47,571 bases of DNA from positions 1-47,571 of the forward strand of contig NZ_CAJPPN010000015.1 in assembly GCF_905372525.1 (NCBI RefSeq), in the 5' to 3' direction. Source of the DNA: an uncultured Porphyromonas sp. (GTDB lineage Bacteria; Bacteroidota; Bacteroidia; Bacteroidales; Porphyromonadaceae). Of this stretch, positions 33,514-41,996 are shown one piece after another. The position numbers and the translations under genes were made by a program. The first letter of the stretch is position 1. Every line of letters starts with the position of its first letter. The notes beneath the pieces are model-generated. The model was not told the origin of the DNA and did no database searches. It saw only the letters and a list, made by a program, of their open reading frames with translations.

Positions 33514-33762
33514 AAGCTTGGATTAGTGGTTTGTAGCGTGTTATGCTGTAGTGAGATCCCCCCAGAGCCGAGAGGACAAGGCTAGGGAGGAGTGTAGGGG
33601 GGAAGGATGCAGCACTCCCGCTAGATCATCAGGGGGTACCGCTCCCTCATCCCCTCCCCAGAAGTGCCGTAGGGGTACCATAGGGGTGGGGTGGATAGGG
33701 TGGTGCCACTCCGTGAAGACATAGCGGGAGTGCTGAGAGGTGGGAAGGAGACCTAGCGGAGA
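33514..33762. other. 249-bp spacer with a 14-bp inverted repeat inside the nan operon
   Basis: The arms CAGCACTCCCGCTA (33610-33623) and TAGCGGGAGTGCTG (33722-33735) are exact reverse complements 98 nt apart. No TAnnTTTG element was found on the minus strand here. The spacer could be a processing or attenuation site that sets different levels for the enzymes and the outer-membrane pair. Confidence 0.55.
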
Positions 33763-34953
33763 CTAGTCGATCTGCTGTAGGAGCTCCTGACAGAGCTGGT
33801 AGCCCTTGATCATCATACGTGGGATGTGGAAGGGGCCTTTGAAGAGGTTGCCCTTGGCATTCTGTGCCACAGAGCCGTCTCGGTGGAGGTAACCGTACCA
33901 CTCTCCGTGGACGGGGTCTGGGAAGTGGGCGTAGGTCCAGTCGCTGATCTGGCGGTGGAGCTTCAGATAGCGCTCGTCTCGGGTCATCTGGTAGGCGTAG
34001 AGGGTGGCGATGATAGCCTCTGTCTGGGGCCACCAGAACTTCATGTCCTGAGCATAGTCCTGACACGGGAAGCCCTTGCAGTCACGGAAGTTGATGATGC
34101 CCCCGTATTCCTCGTCCCAGCCCCATGCCCACGACCAGTCGAGGATCTTCTTGCCAAGTCCGATCAGGTGCTTGTCGCCCCCTCGTGCCTTGGCTTCCTC
34201 TAGGAGGAACCAGGCGGTCTCGATGCAGTGCCCTGGGTTGATGAGTCTCCCCTGGAGCGTGTCTATGAACTCCCCGTTGGACCCTACCATCTCGAGGAGC
34301 GCCTTGTACTCGGGATGGATGAAGTGTGCCTCTAGGGCTCGTATCGATCGCTCTATCTGCTCGTCCAGCAGTGGGTCTGGCATAGCAGCACGGATGCGGC
34401 TGGCCGTATTGATGAGGATCATCACGATGGAGTGCCCCTCGGCCTTGAGGTACTCTGTGTACTTCGGAGGCAGGAAGCCCGGGGTGGAGAGGAAGCGCTG
34501 GATGTCTCGGAAGAGTCCTAGCGCCTTAGCTGCATAGGCGGTATCCCCTGTGGCGAGGGCGTACTCGCTGAAGGCGATGGCAGCGAAGGTCTCGCTGAAG
34601 ACGTAGCGGCGCTTACGCAGGGGGAGTCCCCGCTCAGTCACCTCGAAGTACATCCGTCCATCCTCGTCGAAGCAGTGACGCTCGATGAACTCGATCGCAA
34701 GGCGTGCCGCCTCCAGCCACTCGGGACGGCGCTCGATCTGGTTGTAGGCAAACGAGGCGATGAAGGCAAAGCGCCCCTGAAACCACACGCTCTTAGTCGT
34801 GTCCATCAGCTTGCCCTCTCGGTCGAGGCAGGTGTAGATACCGCCGTGCTTCCGGTCGAGGCCATGCTCCAGCCAGAAGGGCAGTATATCCGTCGTTAGG
34901 TCTTCACGGTATCGGTCTCGCCAGTAGGTGAGATAGCTCTTGATGTGTTCCAT
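33763..34953 (-). CDS. N-acylglucosamine 2-epimerase (RnBP/AGE family)
   Basis: The enzyme converts N-acetylmannosamine, the product of NanA, to N-acetylglucosamine. The roughly 396-aa protein is of the (alpha/alpha)6-barrel AGE type rather than the NanE barrel type. It starts MEHIKSYLTYW. Family features are HGGIYTCLDREGKLMDTTKSVWFQGRFAF near 37-65, YFEVTERGLPLRKRRYVFSE near 112-131, NPGHCIETAWFLLEE near 238-252 (with the conserved His-x-x-Glu) and WWPQTEAIIATLYAYQ near 317-332. The ATG at 34953 is one base after the nanA stop, so the two are coupled. A frame extension to 34977 overlaps nanA and is excluded. Confidence 0.9.
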   Translation of the reverse strand: MEHIKSYLTYWRDRYREDLTTDILPFWLEHGLDRKHGGIYTCLDREGKLMDTTKSVWFQGRFAFIASFAYNQIERRPEWLEAARLAIEFIERHCFDEDGRMYFEVTERGLPLRKRRYVFSETFAAIAFSEYALATGDTAYAAKALGLFRDIQRFLSTPGFLPPKYTEYLKAEGHSIVMILINTASRIRAAMPDPLLDEQIERSIRALEAHFIHPEYKALLEMVGSNGEFIDTLQGRLINPGHCIETAWFLLEEAKARGGDKHLIGLGKKILDWSWAWGWDEEYGGIINFRDCKGFPCQDYAQDMKFWWPQTEAIIATLYAYQMTRDERYLKLHRQISDWTYAHFPDPVHGEWYGYLHRDGSVAQNAKGNLFKGPFHIPRMMIKGYQLCQELLQQID

Positions 34954-34954
34954 A

Positions 34955-35872
34955 TCAGAAGGTATTACCCTGAGCAAAGAAGTTGATCGCCTCCAGCTCC
35001 TTCTTCATCTGTGCTTCTTCGTCGGCGGTCATGTTGCGGAATGGGGTACGGTTCGGCCCCAGATCTAGTCCCATGAGCTTCATGATGCGCTTACCACCGA
35101 CGATATTGCCACGGTAGCGACAGATGACGTTGATCACCTCTTGGTTGTAATTCTGTAGCTCACGAGCCCGCTCGAGGTCTCCCGCACGGAAGGCCTTGAT
35201 GACCCCCACGAGGACATTACCGCAGTAGTTGGCTGTACCGCTGATGCCTCCCTGCACGTCGCAGGCAGCTAGTCCTGCTAGTAGGGTCTCGTCCTGCCCG
35301 TGAAGGAGGTCGTACTTCCCGCCCTTGTAGAGCTTGCACTGGTTGTATTCGTAGAGGCTTTCATAGGTGTACTTGATCCCAGCGAAGTTGGGGATACGCC
35401 CATCGACAGCCTCTAGGAACTCGACCATGGGAAGGTAAGCGCCGTTGAAGACGGGGATGTGATAGTAGTAGAAGGGTAGGGAGGGGGCACCCGCTGCGAT
35501 CTCCTCGCAGTACTTCACCAGCTCCTCCACACGTCCTACCTTGGGGAAGGGAGAGGCCATAGCCCCGATACCCCAAGCCCCGATCTTAGCAGCGTGCTCA
35601 GCGAGCTGGCGGGAGGAGCGTACGCAGGTGCTCCCCACGTGTACGATGACCTTGAAGTCTCGGGGAGCGACCTCCACCCAACGCTCCGCTAGGCGCATCC
35701 GCTCTTCATCGCTCAGCATATAGCCCTCGCCCGAGGAGCCGTTGATGAAGACACCCTTGAGTCCATTCTTGTGAAGCATAGCTGCATAGCGAGCGATCGG
35801 CTCATAGTTTACCTCGCCGTCTGGGGAGAAGGGGGTAAAGGGGGCTACGAGGAGCCCTTGGATCTTTTCCAT
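34955..35872 (-). CDS. nanA: N-acetylneuraminate lyase
   Basis: The enzyme cleaves N-acetylneuraminic acid to N-acetylmannosamine and pyruvate through a Schiff base. The 305-aa TIM-barrel protein is of the DHDPS/NAL family. Visible are the carboxylate loop GSSGEG (45-50, a variant of GSTGE), Tyr137 in FYYYHIP, and the Schiff-base Lys167 in FAGIKYTY. The neighbouring epimerase gene supports lyase activity on sialic acid rather than dihydrodipicolinate synthesis. It is the first gene of the operon nanA, epimerase, SusC, SusD, with a promoter element at 35966-35973. Confidence 0.92.
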   Translation of the reverse strand: MEKIQGLLVAPFTPFSPDGEVNYEPIARYAAMLHKNGLKGVFINGSSGEGYMLSDEERMRLAERWVEVAPRDFKVIVHVGSTCVRSSRQLAEHAAKIGAWGIGAMASPFPKVGRVEELVKYCEEIAAGAPSLPFYYYHIPVFNGAYLPMVEFLEAVDGRIPNFAGIKYTYESLYEYNQCKLYKGGKYDLLHGQDETLLAGLAACDVQGGISGTANYCGNVLVGVIKAFRAGDLERARELQNYNQEVINVICRYRGNIVGGKRIMKLMGLDLGPNRTPFRNMTADEEAQMKKELEAINFFAQGNTF

Positions 35873-35965
35873 TGATCTAGGTATATATGTAATGTGTACA
35901 GTTGATAGCTCTGCATACCTCCATCTGCACCTAGGGGGCGGAGGCGATAGAAACTAAGTCTCAGG

Positions 35966-35973
35966 CAAAGATA
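35966..35973 (-). promoter_or_regulatory. -7 element of the sialic-acid operon
   Basis: CAAAGATA on the plus strand reads TATCTTTG on the minus strand. The predicted TSS is near 35960, about 90 nt upstream of nanA. No -33 TTG is evident, so an activator may be needed. Confidence 0.55.
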
Positions 35974-36658
35974 ACCGATATTTTCCGTTGCACCGCACCG
36001 ATCCAGAGTGAGTGGGGCATTTCCCCCTCCTCGCCCTGCCCTTCGGGGGGACTTGGAGTACTACCCCACATGCTCCCCATCACATAGCTATCGGTATCTG
36101 AGCCTAGGGAGTGCCCCTCTATCCTGCTCCCTAGAGTATGATGGTATCGTCTTCCCCTCAGCCTGCCCCCTCCGCCTCGCCACCTCGTGCGCGCGTACCT
36201 ATTATTATATATGAGACTAGGGGGTGAGGATACGAGTAGGGGGAGAGCTGATACCAGACGTCCCTAGAGGTCGGGAGCCAAGAGGCTGAGGAGCATAGGC
36301 CGAGGGTAGAAACCTCCGTACCCTAGGGGTAGATTGGGTGGGCATACCCCTACTATCTAGGGCGGGGGAGTATACACGTGTGTACACTGTTATATACCCA
36401 CGTGTACACAACAGTGTACACGCGTGTACACTACCTCGCTCTAAGTATCGTCTCGTAGGGCACTCCTATAGAGGCGTCTCTGCTTCCTCGGGAGGATCTA
36501 CTTCACCCGGCTCTATAGACCCAGAGGAGGAGACCTTATAGGTATCTGTTTAGCTCTATTTCGTACTTTGTCGGGTGATGAAATGGGATATTCGTACTAT
36601 TTCGTGACCAGAAGCGGGTAAAATCCCAATGTGTGTTAAAACTTAGGTCTCGAGAATA
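35974..36658. other. 685-bp divergent spacer between nanA and the TonB receptor gene
   Basis: Besides the triple-palindrome element at 36370-36431 and its flank, the spacer shows only GC-rich inverted segments (for example CCCTTCGGGGG near 36039). After 36540 there is an AT-richer stretch leading to the receptor promoter. No gene is supported. Confidence 0.55.
36370..36431. repeat. Triple-palindrome element, copy D
   Basis: The units 36370-36387, 36392-36409 and 36414-36431 are separated by TGTT and AACA. With the flank to 36463 it is closely similar to copy A (3239-3333), including the CGCTCTAAGTATC and GTAGGGCAC flank words. It lies about 230 bp upstream of the receptor promoter. Confidence 0.9.
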
Positions 36659-36666
36659 TACCTTTG
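36659..36666 (+). promoter_or_regulatory. -7 element of the TonB-dependent receptor gene
   Basis: TACCTTTG is an exact TAnnTTTG match. The TSS would be near 36673. This excludes the in-frame TTG at 36664 as start and supports the ATG at 36694, preceded by AAAGGAGA. Confidence 0.65.
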
Positions 36667-36693
36667 TGCAACCAAAGGAGAAAATTATCACTA

Positions 36694-39048
36694 ATGAATA
36701 GCTTACTACCAATAATGAACGACAAGCGTAGGGGAGTCCTTTCCCTGACTGTCTGTGCAGGGCTGCTTGCCCTCGCCTCTCCCGTCCTCGCCTCTGCGGA
36801 GGAGCGGGATAGCCTCGCCACCCACCTGCTGGATGAGGTGATCATCAGTGGCTACGTCCCTCAGCGTATGACTGCCCCCTCGGGTAAGGCTCCCGTGAGC
36901 CTGACCTGGATCAACGGCAAGGAGCTCGGGCTGTACCGCATCCAGAGTGTGACGGATCTGACGAGTCGTGTCCCCAGCCTCTTCATCCCCGACTACGGCT
37001 CCAAGCGTAGTGCCGCTATCTACCTCCGTGGGAGCGGAGCTCGTAGCACGGGGCAGACGATCGGGCTGTATCTGGACGGGGTACCCGTGCTGAATAAGTC
37101 GGGCTTCAATCTTGACCTCCCCGGGATCGCTGGTGTCGAGGTGCTGCGAGGCCCACAGGGGACGCTCTACGGCCGCAACGCTATGTCGGGGATCATCAGC
37201 TATTATACTCGATCGGCTTTTGACCGAGCTGGTGGAGAGGCTCGCCTCACAGCTGGTACGCAGGGCTATCTGCGTGCCTCGGTGGAGCAGGCTCTACGCC
37301 TCAGTGAGACGCTCGGGCTCAGCTATGGCCTCTCGGGCTCGATGCGCCAAGGCTACTTCTACAACGAGACTACCAAGGCCAAGCAGGACAGCCTACGTAT
37401 GGTAGCGGGCTTCGCCAAGCTAGAGTACCGCCCCAACGACCGCCTAGATATGGCACTCAGCCTACAGGGTGACTACGTGAACCAAGGGGGCTTCCCCTAT
37501 CGTCTGCTGGACATCCGCACCCGCAAGCCCCTCCCTCTGGCTGCCGATGCCCCAGAGACCTATGAGCGACATGCCGCTACGGCTCGCTACCTCGTCGGCT
37601 ACCGTGTGAGCGATGCACTCCAGCTCCAGTCCGCTACGAGCTACCAGTATCTGTATGACCGAGCACAGCTCGATATGGATGCCTCTAGCATGCGCCTCTT
37701 CATGGCAGACCAGCGACTGAAGGAGCACGGCTTCACGCAGGAGTTGATCCTCAAGGGGCTACCGAGCGAGGGGGCAAAGTACCGCTGGAGTGCCGGGCTC
37801 TTCGGCTACTACGATGCGAAGAAGATTGACGTCCCCGTGACCTACTCAGCGCGTGGGGCAGGCCTACTGATCGGGCAGGGGATCGCCCAGATGAAGCGAC
37901 AGATCGCTGCCCGCAGTCCACAGATCGCTGCCCGTATCCCTGCCTATCAGTACGTTCCTCGCCCAGGGGGGGCTGATGTGGTGAACCTCAATAGCTTCTC
38001 TATGCCCGACTGGGGAGTAGCTCTGTATCACGAGAGTGCCCTTGTCCTCGGCCGTGGCTTCACCCTCACCGCTGGTCTACGTCTAGACTACGAGCGTCAC
38101 GACCTAGAGTATGATGTGAAGGGGCTGGAGGACTTTGCCCTAAAGAACCCTGTGGACAATAGCATCATCTCTGGACAGCCCCTCGTCCTACGTGGCTCTC
38201 AGAAGAGCGACTACTGGCACCTCATCCCAAAGCTCGCTCTACAGTGGCAGCCCCTCGACCATCTGACCCTACATGCGACGATCACCCGAGGGCATAAGGC
38301 TGGGGGCTTCAACGAACAGTCCTTCTCTGACCTCATCGTGCAGGCACAGACACAGAATACCCTCAGCGCTGGGGCGCACCTCGGTCGTCCCTTCGACACC
38401 ACGACGCTCCCCGAGCGGACGACCTATCGCCCTGAGCATAGCTGGAGCTACGAGCTCGGGGGACGCTACGAGGATGTCTCGCTGGGGCTCCGACTGGAGG
38501 GCTCGCTCTACCTCATGCAGGTTCGTGATCTACAGCTTACTCGCTTCGTGAGCACTGGGGCTGGACGTATCGTGGGGAATGCAGGCGGATCTCGCACGCT
38601 GGGGGTAGAGCTCTCGGCGAGCAAGCGACTCCTCGGCTCGCTCTCTGCCCAGGCCAGCTATAGCCTGACGGACGCCCGCTTCACCGAGGAGACGGGCCGT
38701 GCGAAGAAGGGCAATCTCGTCCCCTTCATCCCCCAGCATACCTTCAGTGGGATGCTCTCCTTCAATGAGCATATCGGGGGGAAGTTCCGCCTCTTTGGTG
38801 AGGGTGAGTGCATGGGCTTTGGCCGGATCTACTGGACCGAGGACAACAGCACCTCCGAACCTCTACAGACGAACCTGCGTGCACGTCTCGGGGTGAGCTA
38901 CGACCGACTGAGCCTAGCTCTCTGGGGAAATAATCTGGCAGATCGCTCCTACACGATCTTCTCTGCTGCCTCTCCGATGCCCAATGGGGCTATGGTGCAG
39001 ACCTCGGCTCCTCGGACGCTCGGTGTCGATCTTAGCATACGTCTGTAG
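36694..39048 (+). CDS. TonB-dependent outer-membrane receptor
   Basis: The roughly 784-aa receptor has an N-terminal signal peptide ending near ASPVLASA, a possible TonB box near DEVIISGY and a plug domain: LTSRVPSLFIPDYGSK, then IYLRGSGARSTGQTIGLYLDGVPV, then GVEVLRGPQGTLYGRNAMSG, which is the classical plug signature. The barrel ends in the expected aromatic-poor C-terminus LGVDLSIRL. It lacks the carboxypeptidase-like N-domain of SusC proteins and has no SusD partner, so a siderophore, haem, metal or vitamin ligand is more likely than a glycan. No specificity can be read from sequence. Confidence 0.87.
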   Translation: MNSLLPIMNDKRRGVLSLTVCAGLLALASPVLASAEERDSLATHLLDEVIISGYVPQRMTAPSGKAPVSLTWINGKELGLYRIQSVTDLTSRVPSLFIPDYGSKRSAAIYLRGSGARSTGQTIGLYLDGVPVLNKSGFNLDLPGIAGVEVLRGPQGTLYGRNAMSGIISYYTRSAFDRAGGEARLTAGTQGYLRASVEQALRLSETLGLSYGLSGSMRQGYFYNETTKAKQDSLRMVAGFAKLEYRPNDRLDMALSLQGDYVNQGGFPYRLLDIRTRKPLPLAADAPETYERHAATARYLVGYRVSDALQLQSATSYQYLYDRAQLDMDASSMRLFMADQRLKEHGFTQELILKGLPSEGAKYRWSAGLFGYYDAKKIDVPVTYSARGAGLLIGQGIAQMKRQIAARSPQIAARIPAYQYVPRPGGADVVNLNSFSMPDWGVALYHESALVLGRGFTLTAGLRLDYERHDLEYDVKGLEDFALKNPVDNSIISGQPLVLRGSQKSDYWHLIPKLALQWQPLDHLTLHATITRGHKAGGFNEQSFSDLIVQAQTQNTLSAGAHLGRPFDTTTLPERTTYRPEHSWSYELGGRYEDVSLGLRLEGSLYLMQVRDLQLTRFVSTGAGRIVGNAGGSRTLGVELSASKRLLGSLSAQASYSLTDARFTEETGRAKKGNLVPFIPQHTFSGMLSFNEHIGGKFRLFGEGECMGFGRIYWTEDNSTSEPLQTNLRARLGVSYDRLSLALWGNNLADRSYTIFSAASPMPNGAMVQTSAPRTLGVDLSIRL

Positions 39049-39089
39049 TAGATATTGAGCAAAAATAGTCTGTAAGTCAAAAAGTTTGC

Positions 39090-39097
39090 TACCTTTG
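39090..39097 (+). promoter_or_regulatory. -7 element of the small barrel gene
   Basis: TACCTTTG is an exact TAnnTTTG match with the TSS expected near 39104, about 37 nt before the ATG at 39141. Just upstream, TAAGTCAAA (39073-39081) repeats a half-site found before dnaK. Confidence 0.6.
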
Positions 39098-39140
39098 TGT
39101 ACAGTAGACTCCGATCACTAACGACTAATAGATAAGACTT

Positions 39141-39743
39141 ATGATGAACCAGACTATCCGCCGGTGGGGCATGGCACTCATCGCCATCCTTGGCCTCGCC
39201 ACCAGCGTCCCAGCTCTAGCCCAGTACCACGTGACGGCAGGGCGTGCCACCTCCGCACCCGCCCCCAGCTATGGGGACTCTAGGCGCTTCGTCCTCGGGG
39301 GGAACTTCTCCTTCTGGCGCAACGAAGATGCCAAGACCACATCCATCGCCGTATCCCCTGGCCTCATGTACCTCCTCAACGAGGATCTAGGCTTCGGTGC
39401 TAACCTCTCGCTGCAGAACCAATCGCAGCAGGGAGCCTCTACGACCTACTTCCTCCTACGTCCCTTTGCCCGCTACTACTTTGCACATACCAATCCACTG
39501 CACTTCTACCTAGAGGGTGGACTGGGTGTCAGCTCTGGCGGTGGGACGACCGGCTTCGAGATCGGGGTACGCCCAGGGATGAGCCTAGAGCTATCTCGCC
39601 TTATTCACCTGAATATGTACTGGGGCTTCCTCGGCTATCGTAATAAGTTTGCCTTCTCCGGGGGAGAGGGAACGAGTTCCTCAGGCTTTGGCCTATCCTT
39701 CTCGCCTGCTAATCTCCTCCTCGGCATTGAGTTCCACTTCTAG
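39141..39743 (+). CDS. Small outer-membrane beta-barrel protein
   Basis: The 200-aa protein has a signal peptide (hydrophobic ALIAILGLATSVPALA, cleavage near Gln29). Its body has about eight amphipathic strands, for example FVLGGNFSFWRNED near 52-65 and YLLNEDLGFGANLSLQ near 78-93, ending in LLLGIEFHF with a C-terminal Phe. Such 8-stranded OmpX/OmpA-type barrels are common in Bacteroidota and of unknown function. It lies 92 bp behind the receptor gene, with its own promoter element and a terminator-like hairpin at 39777-39813. Confidence 0.75.
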   Translation: MMNQTIRRWGMALIAILGLATSVPALAQYHVTAGRATSAPAPSYGDSRRFVLGGNFSFWRNEDAKTTSIAVSPGLMYLLNEDLGFGANLSLQNQSQQGASTTYFLLRPFARYYFAHTNPLHFYLEGGLGVSSGGGTTGFEIGVRPGMSLELSRLIHLNMYWGFLGYRNKFAFSGGEGTSSSGFGLSFSPANLLLGIEFHF

Positions 39744-39776
39744 TAGGTATCCGTAGGGAGTCTACCCCCTCGACGA

Positions 39777-39813
39777 CAGCCCTACCGCGAGAGATGCTCT
39801 CACGGTGGGGCTG
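39777..39813 (+). terminator. Hairpin after the small barrel gene
   Basis: The arms 39777-39792 and 39798-39813 pair over 16 positions with one G-U and one mismatch around the loop GATGC. No strong T-run follows. Confidence 0.6.
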
Positions 39814-39909
39814 CGTCCTATATATAGATAGGTATCGGAGTGTCGGGGTAAGCAATAGAGAGGGTGACAGTTTGTCATATACGTCAGGCCTTAGATCTTT
39901 GGCATAGGC

Positions 39910-39936
39910 TTTGACTTAAATAGGGCGTAAGTCAAA
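39910..39936. promoter_or_regulatory. 9-N9-9 inverted repeat upstream of dnaK
   Basis: TTTGACTTA (39910-39918) and TAAGTCAAA (39928-39936) are perfect reverse complements with a 9-base spacer. The site lies 31 bp before the dnaK ATG. The geometry equals that of CIRCE, the HrcA operator, but the sequence differs. An operator for a heat-shock regulator is plausible but not shown. Confidence 0.6.
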
Positions 39937-39967
39937 TCAAAAAATAGAACAACAACGAAATAAGATT

Positions 39968-41863
39968 ATGGGAAAGATCATTGGAATAGACTTAGGGACG
40001 ACGAACTCTTGTGTCGCAGTCCTCGAAGGTAACGAGCCTATCGTTATCGCAAATAGTGAAGGTAAGCGCACGACCCCCTCGGTCGTAGCCTTCATCGACG
40101 GTGGTGAGCGTAAGGTCGGTGACCCTGCTAAGCGTCAGGCTATCACGAACCCTACGAAGACCATCTACTCGATCAAGCGCTTCATGGGTGAGACCTTCGA
40201 CCAGGTCAAGGACGAGATAACTCGTGTCCCCTACAAGGTCGTACGAGGTGACAACAACACCCCCCGCGTAGACATCGATGGACGACTCTACACCCCACAG
40301 GAGATCTCTGCTATCATCCTTCAGAAGATGAAGAAGACCGCAGAGGACTATCTGGGACAGGAAGTAACCGATGCGGTGATCACCGTACCTGCCTACTTCA
40401 ACGATGCCCAGCGTCAGGCTACCAAGGAGGCTGGTGAGATCGCAGGTCTCAACGTACGTCGTATCGTCAACGAACCTACGGCTGCTTCGCTGGCCTACGG
40501 GCTAGACAAGGCGAACCGAGATATGAAGATCGCTGTCTTTGACCTTGGTGGTGGGACGTTCGATATATCGATCCTCGAGCTCGGGGACGGGGTCTTCGAG
40601 GTACGCTCTACCAACGGTGATACCCACCTAGGGGGTGACGACTTCGACCACGTGATCATCGATTGGCTCGCTGATGAGTTCAAGGCTGACGAAGGGGTAG
40701 ACCTACGTCAGGATCCGATGGCTATGCAGCGTCTGAAGGAAGCCGCCGAAAAAGCTAAGATCGAGCTCTCGAGCACGACGAGCACGGAGATTAACCTCCC
40801 CTACATCATGCCCGTAGGAGGTATCCCCAAGCACCTGGTGCGTACGCTGACCCGCGCAAAGTTTGAGCAGCTGGCTGACCGCCTCATCCAGGCTTGTGTC
40901 GCTCCATGCGAACAGGCTCTACGTGATGCTGGCCTCTCTAGGACGGACATCGACGAAGTAATCCTCGTCGGGGGCTCGACTCGTATCCCCGCTATCCAGG
41001 AGATCGTCGAAAAGATCTTCGGGAAGGCTCCCTCTAAGGGGGTTAACCCTGACGAAGTCGTCGCTGTAGGTGCTGCTATCCAGGGTGGTGTGCTCACGGG
41101 TGAGATCAAGGATGTGCTCCTGCTGGACGTCACTCCTCTCTCCCTCGGTATCGAGACCATGGGTGGCGTGATGACTCGCCTCATCGATGCCAATACAACG
41201 ATCCCAACGAAGAAGAGCGAGATCTTCACCACCGCTGTCGATAACCAGCCCGAGGTAGAGATCCACGTCCTACAGGGTGAGCGCTCTCTAGCCAAGGACA
41301 ATAAGAGTATCGGTCGCTTCAAGCTAGAGGTAGCTCCTGCCCCACGCCAGACCCCTCAGATCGAGGTCACCTTCGATATTGACGCTAATGGTATCCTGAA
41401 CGTCACCGCTCTGGACAAGGCTACGGGTAAGCAACAGAAGATCCGTATCGAAGCCTCCAGCGGTCTCTCCGACGAGGAGATCAAGCGTATGAAGGACGAG
41501 GCTGCTGCTAATGCCGAGGCCGACAAGCACGAGAGCGAACGTATCACCAAGCTCAATCAGGCAGATAGCCTCATTTTCCAGACGGAAAAGCAGCTGAAGG
41601 AATTCGGCGACAAGCTCTCCGCCGACAAGAAGGCCGCTGTCGAGTCCGCACTTGCTAAGCTCAAGGAAGCTCACTCTGCACAGAATATCGAAGGTATCGA
41701 TGCCGCTACGGCTGAGGTACAGTCGGCCTTCCAAGCAGCTAGTGAAGAGATGTACCACCACGCCAATGCTGGTGCAGCTGATCCCACGGCTGGACAGTCT
41801 TCCTCCTCTTCGCAGGCACCTGGTGAAGACATCACCGACGCCGACTTCGAGGAAGTGAAGTAA
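39968..41863 (+). CDS. dnaK: Molecular chaperone DnaK (Hsp70)
   Basis: DnaK is an ATP-dependent chaperone working with DnaJ and GrpE, neither of which is in the window. The 631-aa protein has the nucleotide-binding domain from GIDLGTTNSCVAV (5-17) through NEPTAASLAYG near 168-178 and FDLGGGTFDISILEL near 190-204. The substrate-binding domain begins near 385 (LLDVTPLSLGIETMGG), followed by the helical lid. The C-terminus ends GEDITDADFEEVK, the conserved EEVK-type tail. It stands alone between the inverted repeat at 39910-39936 and a terminator at 41914-41947. Codon use is strongly biased, as in highly expressed genes. Confidence 0.97.
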   Translation: MGKIIGIDLGTTNSCVAVLEGNEPIVIANSEGKRTTPSVVAFIDGGERKVGDPAKRQAITNPTKTIYSIKRFMGETFDQVKDEITRVPYKVVRGDNNTPRVDIDGRLYTPQEISAIILQKMKKTAEDYLGQEVTDAVITVPAYFNDAQRQATKEAGEIAGLNVRRIVNEPTAASLAYGLDKANRDMKIAVFDLGGGTFDISILELGDGVFEVRSTNGDTHLGGDDFDHVIIDWLADEFKADEGVDLRQDPMAMQRLKEAAEKAKIELSSTTSTEINLPYIMPVGGIPKHLVRTLTRAKFEQLADRLIQACVAPCEQALRDAGLSRTDIDEVILVGGSTRIPAIQEIVEKIFGKAPSKGVNPDEVVAVGAAIQGGVLTGEIKDVLLLDVTPLSLGIETMGGVMTRLIDANTTIPTKKSEIFTTAVDNQPEVEIHVLQGERSLAKDNKSIGRFKLEVAPAPRQTPQIEVTFDIDANGILNVTALDKATGKQQKIRIEASSGLSDEEIKRMKDEAAANAEADKHESERITKLNQADSLIFQTEKQLKEFGDKLSADKKAAVESALAKLKEAHSAQNIEGIDAATAEVQSAFQAASEEMYHHANAGAADPTAGQSSSSSQAPGEDITDADFEEVK

Positions 41864-41913
41864 GCCCGATGAGCATCCCTCCGGGCACGGCCTCGGGGGA
41901 CTCATATAGATAC

Positions 41914-41947
41914 AAAGGCGGTGTACCCACTAGGGTACACCGCCTTT
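41914..41947. terminator. Terminator between dnaK and the convergent barrel gene
   Basis: A perfect 15-bp stem, AAAGGCGGTGTACCC (41914-41928) with GGGTACACCGCCTTT (41933-41947), has the loop ACTA. The stem ends in A and T runs, so it can serve both directions. Confidence 0.85.
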
Positions 41948-41996
41948 GCTTTACACCTCCTTTCCCCCCTTGGGGTAGGAGTGTCTGGGACTCTAC

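Noticed and set aside
3239..36431. CRISPR array as explanation for the GTGTACAC repeats
   Set aside because: Each locus has only three 18-bp units with 4-base spacers, far too short for CRISPR spacers, and no cas genes are present.
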